This document shows, one piece after another, positions 1-8,145 of a stretch of 64,000 nt of DNA. The stretch spans positions 28,567 through 92,566 of the forward strand of contig JAGQON010000016.1 of assembly GCA_020427395.1 (NCBI GenBank). The letters run 5' to 3'. The notes below the pieces were generated by a model. It ran no database searches. It was not told the origin of the DNA and worked only from the letters and a program-made list of their open reading frames with translations. How positions within the stretch are numbered: position 1 is the first letter of the stretch; each line of letters starts with the position of its first letter. The translations under genes and the position numbers were made by a program. This stretch comes from Phycisphaerales bacterium (GTDB lineage: Bacteria > Planctomycetota > Phycisphaerae > Phycisphaerales > UBA1924).

Positions 1-121
1 TCGCGATCACCGCGCCCACCCCGAACACCATGCCGAGCATCGTCAACATCGAGCGCATCTTGTGGAGCATCAGTGTCTTGATACCCAGGCGCACATTGCG
101 ATAGAAACGCGTGCCGATCAT
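1..121 (-). CDS. MacB-type ABC transporter permease, N-terminal fragment (cut by window edge)
   Basis: Only the first 40 codons are present. The reading frame gives Met-Ile-Gly-Thr, a basic stretch, then the hydrophobic motif MRSMLTMLGMVFGVGAV. That pattern, a cytoplasmic basic segment followed by a first membrane helix, is typical of MacB/FtsX-family permeases. The ATG overlaps the TGA of the upstream ATPase gene by four bases (ATGA), so the pair is probably translationally coupled. The permease would be the last of four genes in a TolC, adaptor, ATPase, permease operon. In known systems such permeases use ATP hydrolysis mechanically to drive efflux of drugs, peptides or lipids across the periplasm. 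The substrate cannot be told. Confidence 0.8.
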   Translation of the reverse strand, partial: MIGTRFYRNVRLGIKTLMLHKMRSMLTMLGMVFGVGAVIA

Positions 122-900
122 GCGTGCTTGCCTCCGCGCGATGGGTGCGGCGGGTTCTCGCTGATCGATTCGACCTTGCCGTCCCGCATGACCATCGCGT
201 ACTGGGCGTATGCGGAGATGTCCGGTTCATGCGTCACCATCATGATTGTTTTTCCCTGATTGTGCAGCTCACAGAGCAGGGCCATGATCGAATCGCCGGT
301 CGCGGTGTCGAGGTTGCCCGTCGGCTCATCCGCGAGCAGCACGGATGGATCGTTCGAGAGTGCCCGAGCGATCGCGACGCGCTGCTGCTGACCACCTGAG
401 AGTTCGGTGGGGCGATGCCCGAGGCGTTCACCCAGCCCGACACGCTCGGCCAGCTCGCGAGCTTTGTTTGAAGCGTCCGCGCCCTCGATGCCCTGATAGA
501 ACAGCGGCAGCGCGATGTTCTCCTCAACCGTGAGCTGCGGGATCAGGTGGAAGTTCTGGAATACGAAGCCGAGGTACTTCAGGCGGATGTCGGAGAGCTC
601 ATCGTCGCTCGTCTGGGCGATATCGCGTCCCTCGAGCAGGTACGTTCCCTTCGACGGGCGATCGAGGCATCCGAGCAGGTTGAGCATCGTGCTTTTGCCC
701 GAGCCGCTGGAGCCTGAGATCGCCCAGAAGCTGCCACGCTCAATGGACAGGTCGACGCCCGCGAGGGCGTTGACATCCTGATCGCCCATGCGATAGGTCT
801 TCCAGACCTGTGAAAGCCGGATCACCTCGTTCTGCGGGAGGGCTGCTCCAGCTGATTGTGAGGTGGTGGGGGATGGGTTCGAGTGCGTCATCGTGGTCAT
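118..900 (-). CDS. ABC transporter ATP-binding protein, MacB/LolD type
   Basis: A 260-residue ATPase subunit of an efflux-type ABC transporter. Walker A GSSGSGKS is at residues 63-70, the Q-loop Gln at 115, the signature LSGGQ at 167-171 and Walker B VLLADE at 187-192, followed by PTGNLD. That PTGNLD form is characteristic of the MacB/LolD/FtsE group. The N-terminus carries about 25 extra residues rich in Ser/Thr/Pro before the first beta strand. The start codon shares one base with the TGA of the adaptor gene upstream (TGATG). The stop overlaps the permease start, so all partners of a tripartite pump lie in one message. The assignment to an efflux pump rather than lipoprotein release rests on the TolC and HlyD neighbours. 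Confidence 0.93.
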   Translation of the reverse strand: MTTMTHSNPSPTTSQSAGAALPQNEVIRLSQVWKTYRMGDQDVNALAGVDLSIERGSFWAISGSSGSGKSTMLNLLGCLDRPSKGTYLLEGRDIAQTSDDELSDIRLKYLGFVFQNFHLIPQLTVEENIALPLFYQGIEGADASNKARELAERVGLGERLGHRPTELSGGQQQRVAIARALSNDPSVLLADEPTGNLDTATGDSIMALLCELHNQGKTIMMVTHEPDISAYAQYAMVMRDGKVESISENPPHPSRGGKHA

Positions 901-2534
901 CAGGGCTGCGTCCCACCACCCTGTCGACGCTGAGAGCCGGTGCCGCGTGGCATCTGCGTCTGAGGTGCACTCGCTCCGTCGGGGCGTTTCGGTGCTGAGC
1001 CCGTTTCGCTGTTCGTATCACCCGCAGGGGTCCCCGAGAATGGGGTTGCTTCACGGGCGTCGGCGAGCGTGACATCTTTGCTCAGCGGTGGGGTCAGCAG
1101 GACTTTCTCGCCCGGCTTAATCCCATCTACGATGTGAATGAGTGCGTTGTTATCGAGCCCAGTGGTCACGGGGCGAGCGACGGCCTCGTTGCCGCTGACG
1201 ACATAAACCAGCGACTGGTTGCCTCGCCCAACCACGGCCTGCATGGGCACCGCGATCGCGTCGAGGTGCTTCTCGACGAGGATCGTCGCCTGGCAGCTCA
1301 TGCCGGTGCGGAGCTGCGGGTGCACGCCGTCGATCATGACATCGGTGTCGTACACCTTGAGGTCCGGGTTCATGAATACCGATTGGGCATCAGGCAGCGG
1401 GGCGATTTTGGTGACGCGCCCGGTGAAGCTGGATTCCGGGAGGGCGTCGATGCGGATCTGCACGGGCTGCCCGATCTTCACCTTGCCAAGGGCGGATTCA
1501 TGGATCTGCATACGGACCATCATCGAGTCGGCGGTGGGGAGGTGGATGAGCTCCTGACGCTCACGGACTTCCTGCCCTTCGTCGAGAGGCTGCGTGTCTC
1601 CCCGCCAGCTGAACTCCGAGCTTGTTGCGTACACGACCATGCCCTGGGCGGGGGCGTAGATCTTGGTTTTGGAGATCTGGTCCTCGAGCTTGGTGAGCCG
1701 GTCCTGCTGACGCTTGAGCTCCGCTTCGCGTGCACGAAGCCGAGCCTGGGCCTGGGCAAGGTCGCTCGATGACTCACGCTGGACACGCTCCAGGTTGAGC
1801 TTCTTCTGATCGATCTGCGAATCGAGCTCGGCGATGCGGCGTTTGTGAGTGTACTCCTTGAGGAGCTTGAGGTTCTCCTGAGAGAGCGCGAGCTGTAGCT
1901 GGGCACGCTTCATCGCCAGCTCGTCGGCACGATACTCGGTCTCAGAGAGGTACTTTTCCTCAAAGAGTCTTGCGCTCCAGTTGAACTCGTCAGTAGTCCG
2001 CTTGAGCTCCTCCTCCTTGAGCGTTACATCGGTCTCGGACTCCATCAGCTGGGCGGGCCACTCACCGTCGATGTATTTTTCCTTGTCCTCGACCGCGAAC
2101 TGACTGTCGAGCTGGGCCTGCGCCATGTTGCTCTGTGTCTGAATTTTCACAACCTCCAGGTTCTCGCTCGCAGAGACGTAGTCTGCTTCGCTGTTCTCAA
2201 CCTGAATCTGCTGATCCACGAGCCGGTCTTCGAGTTCGCTCGCGTCGAGCTCGATCAGCAGGTCACCTTCCTGAACGATGGTGCCCTCGTCGATGACAAA
2301 GATGATTGAAGTGCGACCCTCAACCTCGTTTTTCACCACGAACTGATCTCGCGATTTCACCGTCCCCGACTCGGTCAGCGTGATCGAGAGCGGCGCCCGC
2401 TTGACGGTGTAAGTCGCAACATTCGATGCAACCTTCGTTGCCTGCTGCTCCGCGGCGGCCATGGCAATGAGCACGCCCCCAGTCAGGCAAAGCACGGTGC
2501 CGGCAATCAATGTGTTTCGGATAGATCTTCTCAT
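900..2534 (-). CDS. Efflux periplasmic adaptor (HlyD/MacA-family membrane fusion protein)
   Basis: An adaptor that would link the inner-membrane ABC permease to the TolC-like channel. From the chosen start, residues 1-7 are basic and 8-28 form an N-terminal membrane anchor or signal. A lipoyl-like half (around 45-100) is followed by a long charged helical hairpin (around 100-290, many Glu/Gln/Arg heptads). The second lipoyl half (IYAPAQGMVVYA) and a beta-barrel region follow. The last 50 residues are Pro/Gly/Ser/Thr-rich and look disordered. I chose the ATG at 2534 because GAGG lies seven bases upstream. An in-frame GTG at 2558 overlaps the TolC-like stop (GTGA) and is an alternative. At 544 residues it is longer than E. 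coli MacA, mostly through the coiled coil and tail. Confidence 0.9.
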   Translation of the reverse strand: MRRSIRNTLIAGTVLCLTGGVLIAMAAAEQQATKVASNVATYTVKRAPLSITLTESGTVKSRDQFVVKNEVEGRTSIIFVIDEGTIVQEGDLLIELDASELEDRLVDQQIQVENSEADYVSASENLEVVKIQTQSNMAQAQLDSQFAVEDKEKYIDGEWPAQLMESETDVTLKEEELKRTTDEFNWSARLFEEKYLSETEYRADELAMKRAQLQLALSQENLKLLKEYTHKRRIAELDSQIDQKKLNLERVQRESSSDLAQAQARLRAREAELKRQQDRLTKLEDQISKTKIYAPAQGMVVYATSSEFSWRGDTQPLDEGQEVRERQELIHLPTADSMMVRMQIHESALGKVKIGQPVQIRIDALPESSFTGRVTKIAPLPDAQSVFMNPDLKVYDTDVMIDGVHPQLRTGMSCQATILVEKHLDAIAVPMQAVVGRGNQSLVYVVSGNEAVARPVTTGLDNNALIHIVDGIKPGEKVLLTPPLSKDVTLADAREATPFSGTPAGDTNSETGSAPKRPDGASAPQTQMPRGTGSQRRQGGGTQP

Positions 2535-2554
2535 TGTCATACCTCGCTTTGGCG

Positions 2555-4543
2555 TCACGCGTCGCCTTCTGGGACGCCGGGGCGGCTTTGAATCATTTGG
2601 TCACGTAGTATCTGCAGATCGATCTCATCTGGGTCGAACTCGCTCCAGAGCCCGTCGCTCCGAACGGTCAGCACCCCAAGGTCGCGCTGCAGTTCCAGTT
2701 CGCCGATGCGGTAGTTGACCACCGCGTTGGTCAACGCGTCCTGCGCCGAGTTCAGGGCGTTCTGGGCCTCGAGTAGGTCTCGGATCTCGGCACGTCCCGC
2801 TTGGAGGAACAGGTTCGTGGAATCGACTCGGCGCTGCGCCACACGCACCGCCTCGGCCTGAATCTTGATCGACTCGCGTGCCTCGAGCAGGTTGCGGAGC
2901 ACGCCACGCACATCCAGCTTCACCGAATCCTCGGCGTCCTGCAGCGATCGCACGGTCTGCTCGTATGCGATCAGCGCGTTGCGGTAGCTGTTTCGCTCGC
3001 TAGTTCGCTCGATCGGAAGATCGATGCCCAGGAGCAGCGAGTAGAAGCCGCGGTCCGTTCGCAGCTGCGCATCACGCTGATTGGCGCTGCTCAGCGATCG
3101 ACTCTCGCCCAGAGAGGCACGCCCGAGCAGCGTCACATCCGCACGCAGATTGTCCGCCGCGATCGCTACACCACGCTGGGCATCGACGATCTCGCCAACC
3201 GCCACACGCAGATCGAGCCGATTCAACAGCGCGATCATGATCGCCGCTTCCTCGTTCAGCTCATACGGACCGGCATCCTCGTCGCTCGGCGGGGCCAGGA
3301 CGACTGGGGCATCGGCGGGGGGAGTCTCAGGCTTATCCGCGTTGCTCAAGGGCTCGAGGTACTGCTGAAAACGCGGGGTGGCGAGGAGCTCGTCGAACTC
3401 GCTGTCATCGAGTTCCACGATTGCATCGGTCGGAAGACCCAGCGTGATTTTGAAGCTATCGAGGGAGCGTTCATAGCTCTGCTGGGCGCTGATCCACGAG
3501 TTGCGGGCTCGCAGCTCGTCCTGCACAGACTGGTCAACCTGAATGCCGGGCAGACGCCCCGCATCAGCCAGGCGTCGGGCACGACGTGTCGAGGCGACAA
3601 CGCGTTCATAGTTCTCTACCGCGTTCTGTACCCGGTCCTTCTGCTGAAGCACCGAGAGATAGTTGCTCGCGATCTGCACCGCGAAGGTTCGCTTAAAGCG
3701 TTCGAACCCGTAGATCGCGTAAACGACATCTCGCTCGGCTTGGGTCAGGGGCTCGGTGACTACGAACCGGCTCGAACCTCGAAGCAGCGGGATCTCCAGG
3801 CTGGTGTCCAGCGTGAGCCCGGTGCTGCTCTCCTTGGATCCGTTGAGCAGGTTCACCAGATCGACCGCGAGCAGACTCGTAAACCGCATGCCGTTCTCGA
3901 ACTGCTTGCTGACCTGCAGCGAGGGTGAGGTCACGACGCCGTGCGTTTCGCTGTTGGCATTGAAGCTCGAACTAACGACCGAATCGACGACCCCGGACCA
4001 AGTCGCTCGGAACGCGTCACGCTCTAGATCGAGCCGGAGCGCGGACTGGTAGACGGATTCCTTCTGCGACTGGTAACCCCGATTGTTATACGCCGCGACC
4101 TGGAGCGATTCGAGCAGGCTCAAACGCAGCGGTTCGGTGTCGAGGTGAGCATACTGAAGAACAGACAAGCCCTCAGAACGGGACTCGTTGTACGAGCCAT
4201 CCGGCCACTGCTCGATGCGTCGATCGTAAGTGGAGCCTGCTGAGGCAGGGCTGATCACCGGGAGACGCTGATCCAGCAACAGCCGTTCCCGGAGAGTGTG
4301 CTCGGCCGGGAGGATCGTAAAGCCATCTTCCGAGTGCCCGGTTGCCTCAGGCCAGGCCCGATCCAGAATCCCTTGTGCGACATCGTCCGCCTGATTGCGG
4401 TAGTCAGCAGGGGATTTGCACCCAGAAATGGATAGGGCGCCGGCCGTCACGATGATTCCGCTCAGAGAAAGGATCCGCGGGGAGCGAATCGAGCGATTGC
4501 GCGCCGGCATGCTTGATGATTGTTCTGAATGATTCTGCTGCAT
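2555..4543 (-). CDS. TolC-family outer membrane efflux lipoprotein
   Basis: Outer membrane channel component of the tripartite pump. The N-terminus has a basic region, a hydrophobic core and a lipobox SISGC, so it is probably lipid-anchored like OprM/NodT rather than TolC itself. Two long helical repeat regions follow, with features such as SYERSLDSFKITLGLP (shared by many outer membrane efflux proteins) and a second copy ending near ELQRDLGVL. It is about 660 residues from this start, longer than the usual 430-500; an acidic, Pro-rich linker between the repeats accounts for part of this. Starts at 4543 and 4510 are both possible, and the frame stays open back to 4630. It is first in the operon and divergent from the glycosyltransferase at 4727. 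Confidence 0.88.
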   Translation of the reverse strand: MQQNHSEQSSSMPARNRSIRSPRILSLSGIIVTAGALSISGCKSPADYRNQADDVAQGILDRAWPEATGHSEDGFTILPAEHTLRERLLLDQRLPVISPASAGSTYDRRIEQWPDGSYNESRSEGLSVLQYAHLDTEPLRLSLLESLQVAAYNNRGYQSQKESVYQSALRLDLERDAFRATWSGVVDSVVSSSFNANSETHGVVTSPSLQVSKQFENGMRFTSLLAVDLVNLLNGSKESSTGLTLDTSLEIPLLRGSSRFVVTEPLTQAERDVVYAIYGFERFKRTFAVQIASNYLSVLQQKDRVQNAVENYERVVASTRRARRLADAGRLPGIQVDQSVQDELRARNSWISAQQSYERSLDSFKITLGLPTDAIVELDDSEFDELLATPRFQQYLEPLSNADKPETPPADAPVVLAPPSDEDAGPYELNEEAAIMIALLNRLDLRVAVGEIVDAQRGVAIAADNLRADVTLLGRASLGESRSLSSANQRDAQLRTDRGFYSLLLGIDLPIERTSERNSYRNALIAYEQTVRSLQDAEDSVKLDVRGVLRNLLEARESIKIQAEAVRVAQRRVDSTNLFLQAGRAEIRDLLEAQNALNSAQDALTNAVVNYRIGELELQRDLGVLTVRSDGLWSEFDPDEIDLQILRDQMIQSRPGVPEGDA

Positions 4544-4564
4544 CTCGATGCATCGCGTCCCGGC

Positions 4565-4570
4565 ATCATA
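4565..4570 (-). promoter_or_regulatory. Candidate -10 box for the TolC/HlyD/ABC operon
   Basis: Reading on the minus strand, TATGAT lies about 22 bases upstream of the ATG at 4543. No convincing -35 box is seen at 16-18 bases, so this is a weak call. A very similar TATGATGCC precedes the cardiolipin synthase gene. Confidence 0.3.
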
Positions 4571-4699
4571 TCCGGTCCGTTTCGTCCTTGATCGTGAGGC
4601 CCACACCGCAGGCACGCGAGCGCGTACCATTCAACAGTTGTTCTAACGAGTAGATACCGATCGCGTTGCGTTCGAGCATCTGAAAATCCGCTTTCTTCG

Positions 4700-4705
4700 T
4701 ATTAT
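4700..4705 (+). promoter_or_regulatory. Candidate -10 box for the glycosyltransferase pair
   Basis: TATTAT sits 21 bases before the ATG at 4727 in the 183-base divergent intergenic region. No clear -35 box was found. The rest of the intergenic region shows no gene. Confidence 0.3.
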
Positions 4706-4726
4706 TACCGCCCCGAGTGGCAAAGC

Positions 4727-5764
4727 ATGCGCCCCAGACTCCTGGTCAACGCGAAATGGCGAACGCAGCCCCGGATCAGCGGGGTGCAGCGTTATGCGAG
4801 CGGGCTCGCCGAGGCGATCGCATTGAGGGATCTCGATATCGACTTTGCCCAGCCCGAGCATGCCGGGAGGCTCCGGGGAATGCTCTGGGAGCAGCGTACG
4901 CTCCCCAGGATCGCCGCGGGATACGACTCGCTCCTGTGCCCGGCGAACATGGCTCCGACGCGTCTGGATGAGCGCACACGACTGCTCGTGGTGCTGCACT
5001 GCCTGCGATTCCATGTTCACCCATCGAGCTACTCGGCGAGCTTTGTGCGCTGGTATGAACGCATGGTTCCCAGGATCATCGAGCGAGCAAACACCGTATT
5101 CACCGTGAGTCTCGCCCAGCAGGCAGAGATAGAGCATGTCTATAGCCACGCCATCGGCAAGGTGCAGGTTCTGCCACCCGGATTGGATCCGGCATTCAGC
5201 CCATTCCACCCCCGGCATTCGCAGGTTCCCGCGGGAAGATACCTGGCGTGCCTGAGCACGCCTGCGCCAGCCAAAAACCTCGCGATGCTGCTCAGGGCCT
5301 ACGCATCGTGCATCAACCCGCTGCCACTGGTGCTCGTCGGTGTCGATGATCGCCAAGCGGATATCCTCTGCCCCGCGTCTGCAAGGGGCAGCATCCATCC
5401 GCTGGGGTATATCTCGGATCCTGTTCAGGTTGCCTCGATCCTGTCGCATGCCGATGCCCTGCTTGCCCCGAGCAAGTATGAGAGCTTCGGGCTCCCGTGC
5501 CTCGAGTCCATGGGGTGCGCAACGCCGGTCGTCGCGTCTGATCTACCCGCCCACCGCGAGGTGTGCGCAGATGCAGCGATCTTCGTTGATCCGGACCATC
5601 CCGATGCATGGGCGTCGGCGATCGAGCAGGTAACCAGCGATTCAGGTCTCCGCCGATCGCTCTCGCTCGCGGGTCGGGAGCGTGCCCGGGCATACAGATG
5701 GTCCAGTTCGGCCAAGATCCTCGAAGACGCTGTTCTTGCCCCCCAGCAGGCGATCGGGCGATGA
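4727..5764 (+). CDS. Glycosyltransferase, GT4 (group 1) family
   Basis: A 345-residue GT-B fold glycosyltransferase. The N-terminal domain is short. The C-terminal Rossmann domain carries the GT4 signature: a YESFGLPCLESMGCATPVV motif around residues 250-270, where the Glu residues normally contact the nucleotide-sugar donor, followed by AAIFVDPDHPDAWA. The N-terminal half has SGVQRYASGLAEAI, typical of the acceptor-binding lobe. It has no signal peptide or membrane segment, so it probably acts at the cytoplasmic face. Its TGA overlaps the ATG of the next glycosyltransferase by four bases. The donor and acceptor sugars are unknown; the neighbourhood suggests cell-surface glycan synthesis. Confidence 0.9.
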   Translation: MRPRLLVNAKWRTQPRISGVQRYASGLAEAIALRDLDIDFAQPEHAGRLRGMLWEQRTLPRIAAGYDSLLCPANMAPTRLDERTRLLVVLHCLRFHVHPSSYSASFVRWYERMVPRIIERANTVFTVSLAQQAEIEHVYSHAIGKVQVLPPGLDPAFSPFHPRHSQVPAGRYLACLSTPAPAKNLAMLLRAYASCINPLPLVLVGVDDRQADILCPASARGSIHPLGYISDPVQVASILSHADALLAPSKYESFGLPCLESMGCATPVVASDLPAHREVCADAAIFVDPDHPDAWASAIEQVTSDSGLRRSLSLAGRERARAYRWSSSAKILEDAVLAPQQAIGR

Positions 5765-6669
5765 GTTTTCGGGTCTCGGTTGTTATTGTCACACGAGATC
5801 GGGCTGATGTGCTCGCTCGATGTCTGGATTCGATTCTCAGGCAGACACCCCAGCCCGACGAGATCATTGTCGTGGCCGGGAACGAGGAGTCGTTCCCGGA
5901 AGATCTCCGGCTTCGGTACGCGGCCCAGCACCTGATTCTGGCGTGCTGCAACGAACCCAACATCAGCAAAGCCCGCAACATCGGGCTCGAGCACGCCAGC
6001 GGTGACATCGTCATTTTCATCGATGATGACGCGATCGCCCATGAACGCTGGGTCGCGGCATACACCGATGCGTTTGAACAAGACCCCGGTGCGTGGGCCG
6101 CGGGCGGAAGTGTACTTGACGCCCGCACGGATCCGCCGAGCCCGGAGTTCGCCCACGGGCTGATCCATCCGAGTGGGCGTCAGGTCGAGACGCGGGACCC
6201 GAACCAGTATGCGGCGCGTCACGGATATCGTCCGAGCGTGAAGGGCTGTAACTTCGCGTTGCGCTTGGATCGCATCCCGGGCACGATGCGGTTCGATCCC
6301 TTCTTCGCGTTTGCGTTTGACGAGGCGGACCTGATCATGGCGATCCATGAGGAGGGTGGGGGGGTCATCGCGGTCCCCGGCGCGGTCGTTGATCACCTGC
6401 ATGCGCCCGGGGCATACCGCAGCGATGGGCCGCTCGACCGGGACTGGTATCGGGAGTTCGCGAGCCACACACGGTTCATGCGGAAGCACAGCAACGGAAT
6501 TTGGGCATGCGTGGGTTGGTTTGTGGTGCTTTGCAGACTCGGCATGCACGCGGCCCGGGTGCTAGCCGCGGCCGTTCAGAGGAAGATCACCATCAAGAGG
6601 GCGAAAGCCTGTATTGCCGATGCGATCTCTGGCGTCAGGCGAGGATCGTCGTCTCACGGTACCGCTTGA
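5761..6669 (+). CDS. Glycosyltransferase, GT2 family
   Basis: A 302-residue GT-A fold enzyme beginning SFRVSVVIVTRDRADVL. The DXD-type metal and nucleotide-sugar motif is FIDDDA near residue 85, after a nucleotide-binding segment containing KARNIGLEHASG. A later FDEADL segment corresponds to the catalytic ED region. The ATG at 5761 overlaps the stop of the GT4 gene (ATGA). An open frame extends upstream to 5608, but that part lies inside the previous gene and adds no conserved sequence. The 3-prime end overlaps the end of the convergent ABC ATPase gene by 35 bases. Probable role: adding one sugar in surface glycan synthesis together with its partner. Confidence 0.9.
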   Translation: MSFRVSVVIVTRDRADVLARCLDSILRQTPQPDEIIVVAGNEESFPEDLRLRYAAQHLILACCNEPNISKARNIGLEHASGDIVIFIDDDAIAHERWVAAYTDAFEQDPGAWAAGGSVLDARTDPPSPEFAHGLIHPSGRQVETRDPNQYAARHGYRPSVKGCNFALRLDRIPGTMRFDPFFAFAFDEADLIMAIHEEGGGVIAVPGAVVDHLHAPGAYRSDGPLDRDWYREFASHTRFMRKHSNGIWACVGWFVVLCRLGMHAARVLAAAVQRKITIKRAKACIADAISGVRRGSSSHGTA

Positions 6670-7348
6670 TGGTCTCCTCGACGCCCTGCTCGGGGAGTGA
6701 ATGCCCGCTCTCGATCTGGATCACACGGGTACAGGTCTTCTCGACGATCTGCATCGAGTGCGTCACGATCACCACTGTCTGATCCGAGTTGATCTTGCCC
6801 TTGATGAGCCCGGTTGCACGCTCTCGGAAAGCCTCGTCACCTGTCGCCAGCGCCTCGTCGATCAGCAGGATGTCCGACTCGATGAAGTAGGCGATGGAGA
6901 AGCCCAGGCGTGCCCGCATGCCCGTCGAGTAGGTCCTGACCGGCTGATCGATGAAGTCCCCGATGCTTGCCAGCTCAACGATCTGCTCCTCTCGCTGGCG
7001 GATCCTCGAACGCGACATGCCCAACTGGAGCCCGCTCAGCATGATGTTCTGCCGACCCGTCAGGCGTGGCTCGAATCCAGCACCGAACGACAACATCGCG
7101 CAGCGAATCCCATCACGGCGTTCGATGGTGCCCGCATCAGGGAGCATGATGCCGGCGATGAGGCGAAGGAGACTGCTCTTGCCCGCTCCGTTTCGCCCGA
7201 TTACGCCCAGCGTGTCGCCGCGACAGATATCAAAGCTGACATCCTTAAGCGCCCAGAAACGGGCGCGTTTCCATGGCAGCCCGCCCTGACGGGCATAGCT
7301 GAGCCCGACGCCGCTGAGTCTCGTGATGATCCGGTCGTCTCGGTCCAT
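6635..7348 (-). CDS. ABC transporter ATP-binding protein for glycan export (Wzt/KpsT/TagH type)
   Basis: A 237-residue ATPase of the polysaccharide export subfamily. It has Walker A GRNGAGKSS and a YSTGMRARLGFS signature, the degenerate form typical of Wzt/TagH rather than LSGGQ. Walker B is ILLIDEALATGD. It directly abuts the ABC-2 permease gene with no gap, so the two form one exporter. It lacks the roughly 180-residue C-terminal carbohydrate-binding domain of E. coli O8/O9a Wzt. In that respect it resembles KpsT or TagH-core ATPases, so any recognition of a modified glycan end must lie elsewhere. It is the last gene of its cluster and its tail overlaps the convergent GT2 gene. Confidence 0.92.
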   Translation of the reverse strand: MDRDDRIITRLSGVGLSYARQGGLPWKRARFWALKDVSFDICRGDTLGVIGRNGAGKSSLLRLIAGIMLPDAGTIERRDGIRCAMLSFGAGFEPRLTGRQNIMLSGLQLGMSRSRIRQREEQIVELASIGDFIDQPVRTYSTGMRARLGFSIAYFIESDILLIDEALATGDEAFRERATGLIKGKINSDQTVVIVTHSMQIVEKTCTRVIQIESGHSLPEQGVEETIKRYRETTILA

Positions 7349-8143
7349 TCAGCCGATCTTTGGGTAGAGCTTGTCAAAGCGGTGGATGAGGAGGAGCGAG
7401 ACCGCGAGCATCACAGAGCCGATGAGGATCGGGATCAGTAGCTTTGAGAAATCGGGCATCGCGTTGTGCATGAATACGGCGCGCGACTGCTCGATAATCA
7501 CGGCCATCGGGTTAAACCGGAGCACACGCTGATAATGCTCGGGCAGGATGGAGAGGTCGTACAGGATCCCGGAGACAAAGAAAGCCAGATGGAGGATCGT
7601 GGCGAGGATGTGCTTGAAGTCTGGAATAAACGGCGAGAGCATGGCCGCGAAGCATCCGAAGCCCGCGATCACGAGCAGCTCGATGAGTAGCAGGACCGGG
7701 ATCACCAGCCAGGTCACGCCTGGTCTGTGCCCCGCGATCGCCAGTACCACGAATAGGATCATGAGCGTGACCAGAAACTTCACGCTATTGACCACCATGA
7801 TCGAGAGCGGGAACACCGACTTGTGCAGGCTCACCTGCTGCATGAGCGCTCTTGATGCGATCAGTGAGCCCGAGCAGCGGAGCACGGTCACGCTGAACCA
7901 CTGCCAGAGTACGATGCCCGAGAAGAGGAACACCGCAAACCCCTCGCGACGCCCCTTGAGCACATAGTTGAAGGCGACATAGTACACGAGGAACATCAGC
8001 AGCGGCTGGAGGATCCACCACAGGTAGCCGGCGTAGGTCCGAGTCGCCTCGGCGCGGAGCTCTGCGACTGCGCGGTACCAAACCACATGGGCGGCGTGGG
8101 CCAGCGACGACACTCTGGAAACGCTCGTGGCGTTGGCACTCAT
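7349..8143 (-). CDS. ABC-2 type permease for polysaccharide export (Wzm-like)
   Basis: A 264-residue membrane protein with about six hydrophobic helices. Key segments are the amphipathic N-terminus followed by YLWWILQPLLMFLVYYVAF, then FSGIVLWQWFS, and an ASRALMQQVSLHKSVFPL coupling region. That layout is characteristic of Wzm/KpsM/TagG permeases, which move lipid-linked glycans across the inner membrane. The ATG at 8143 follows the methyltransferase stop by two bases; an in-frame TTG at 8149 would overlap it. The gene is followed immediately by its ATPase. The substrate is probably the glycan built by the neighbouring transferases. Confidence 0.92.
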   Translation of the reverse strand: MSANATSVSRVSSLAHAAHVVWYRAVAELRAEATRTYAGYLWWILQPLLMFLVYYVAFNYVLKGRREGFAVFLFSGIVLWQWFSVTVLRCSGSLIASRALMQQVSLHKSVFPLSIMVVNSVKFLVTLMILFVVLAIAGHRPGVTWLVIPVLLLIELLVIAGFGCFAAMLSPFIPDFKHILATILHLAFFVSGILYDLSILPEHYQRVLRFNPMAVIIEQSRAVFMHNAMPDFSKLLIPILIGSVMLAVSLLLIHRFDKLYPKIG

Positions 8144-8145
8144 GA

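Noticed and set aside
5608..5760. N-terminal extension of the GT2 gene
   Set aside because: The extra codons overlap the preceding GT4 gene. The conserved domain begins at the ATG overlapping its stop.
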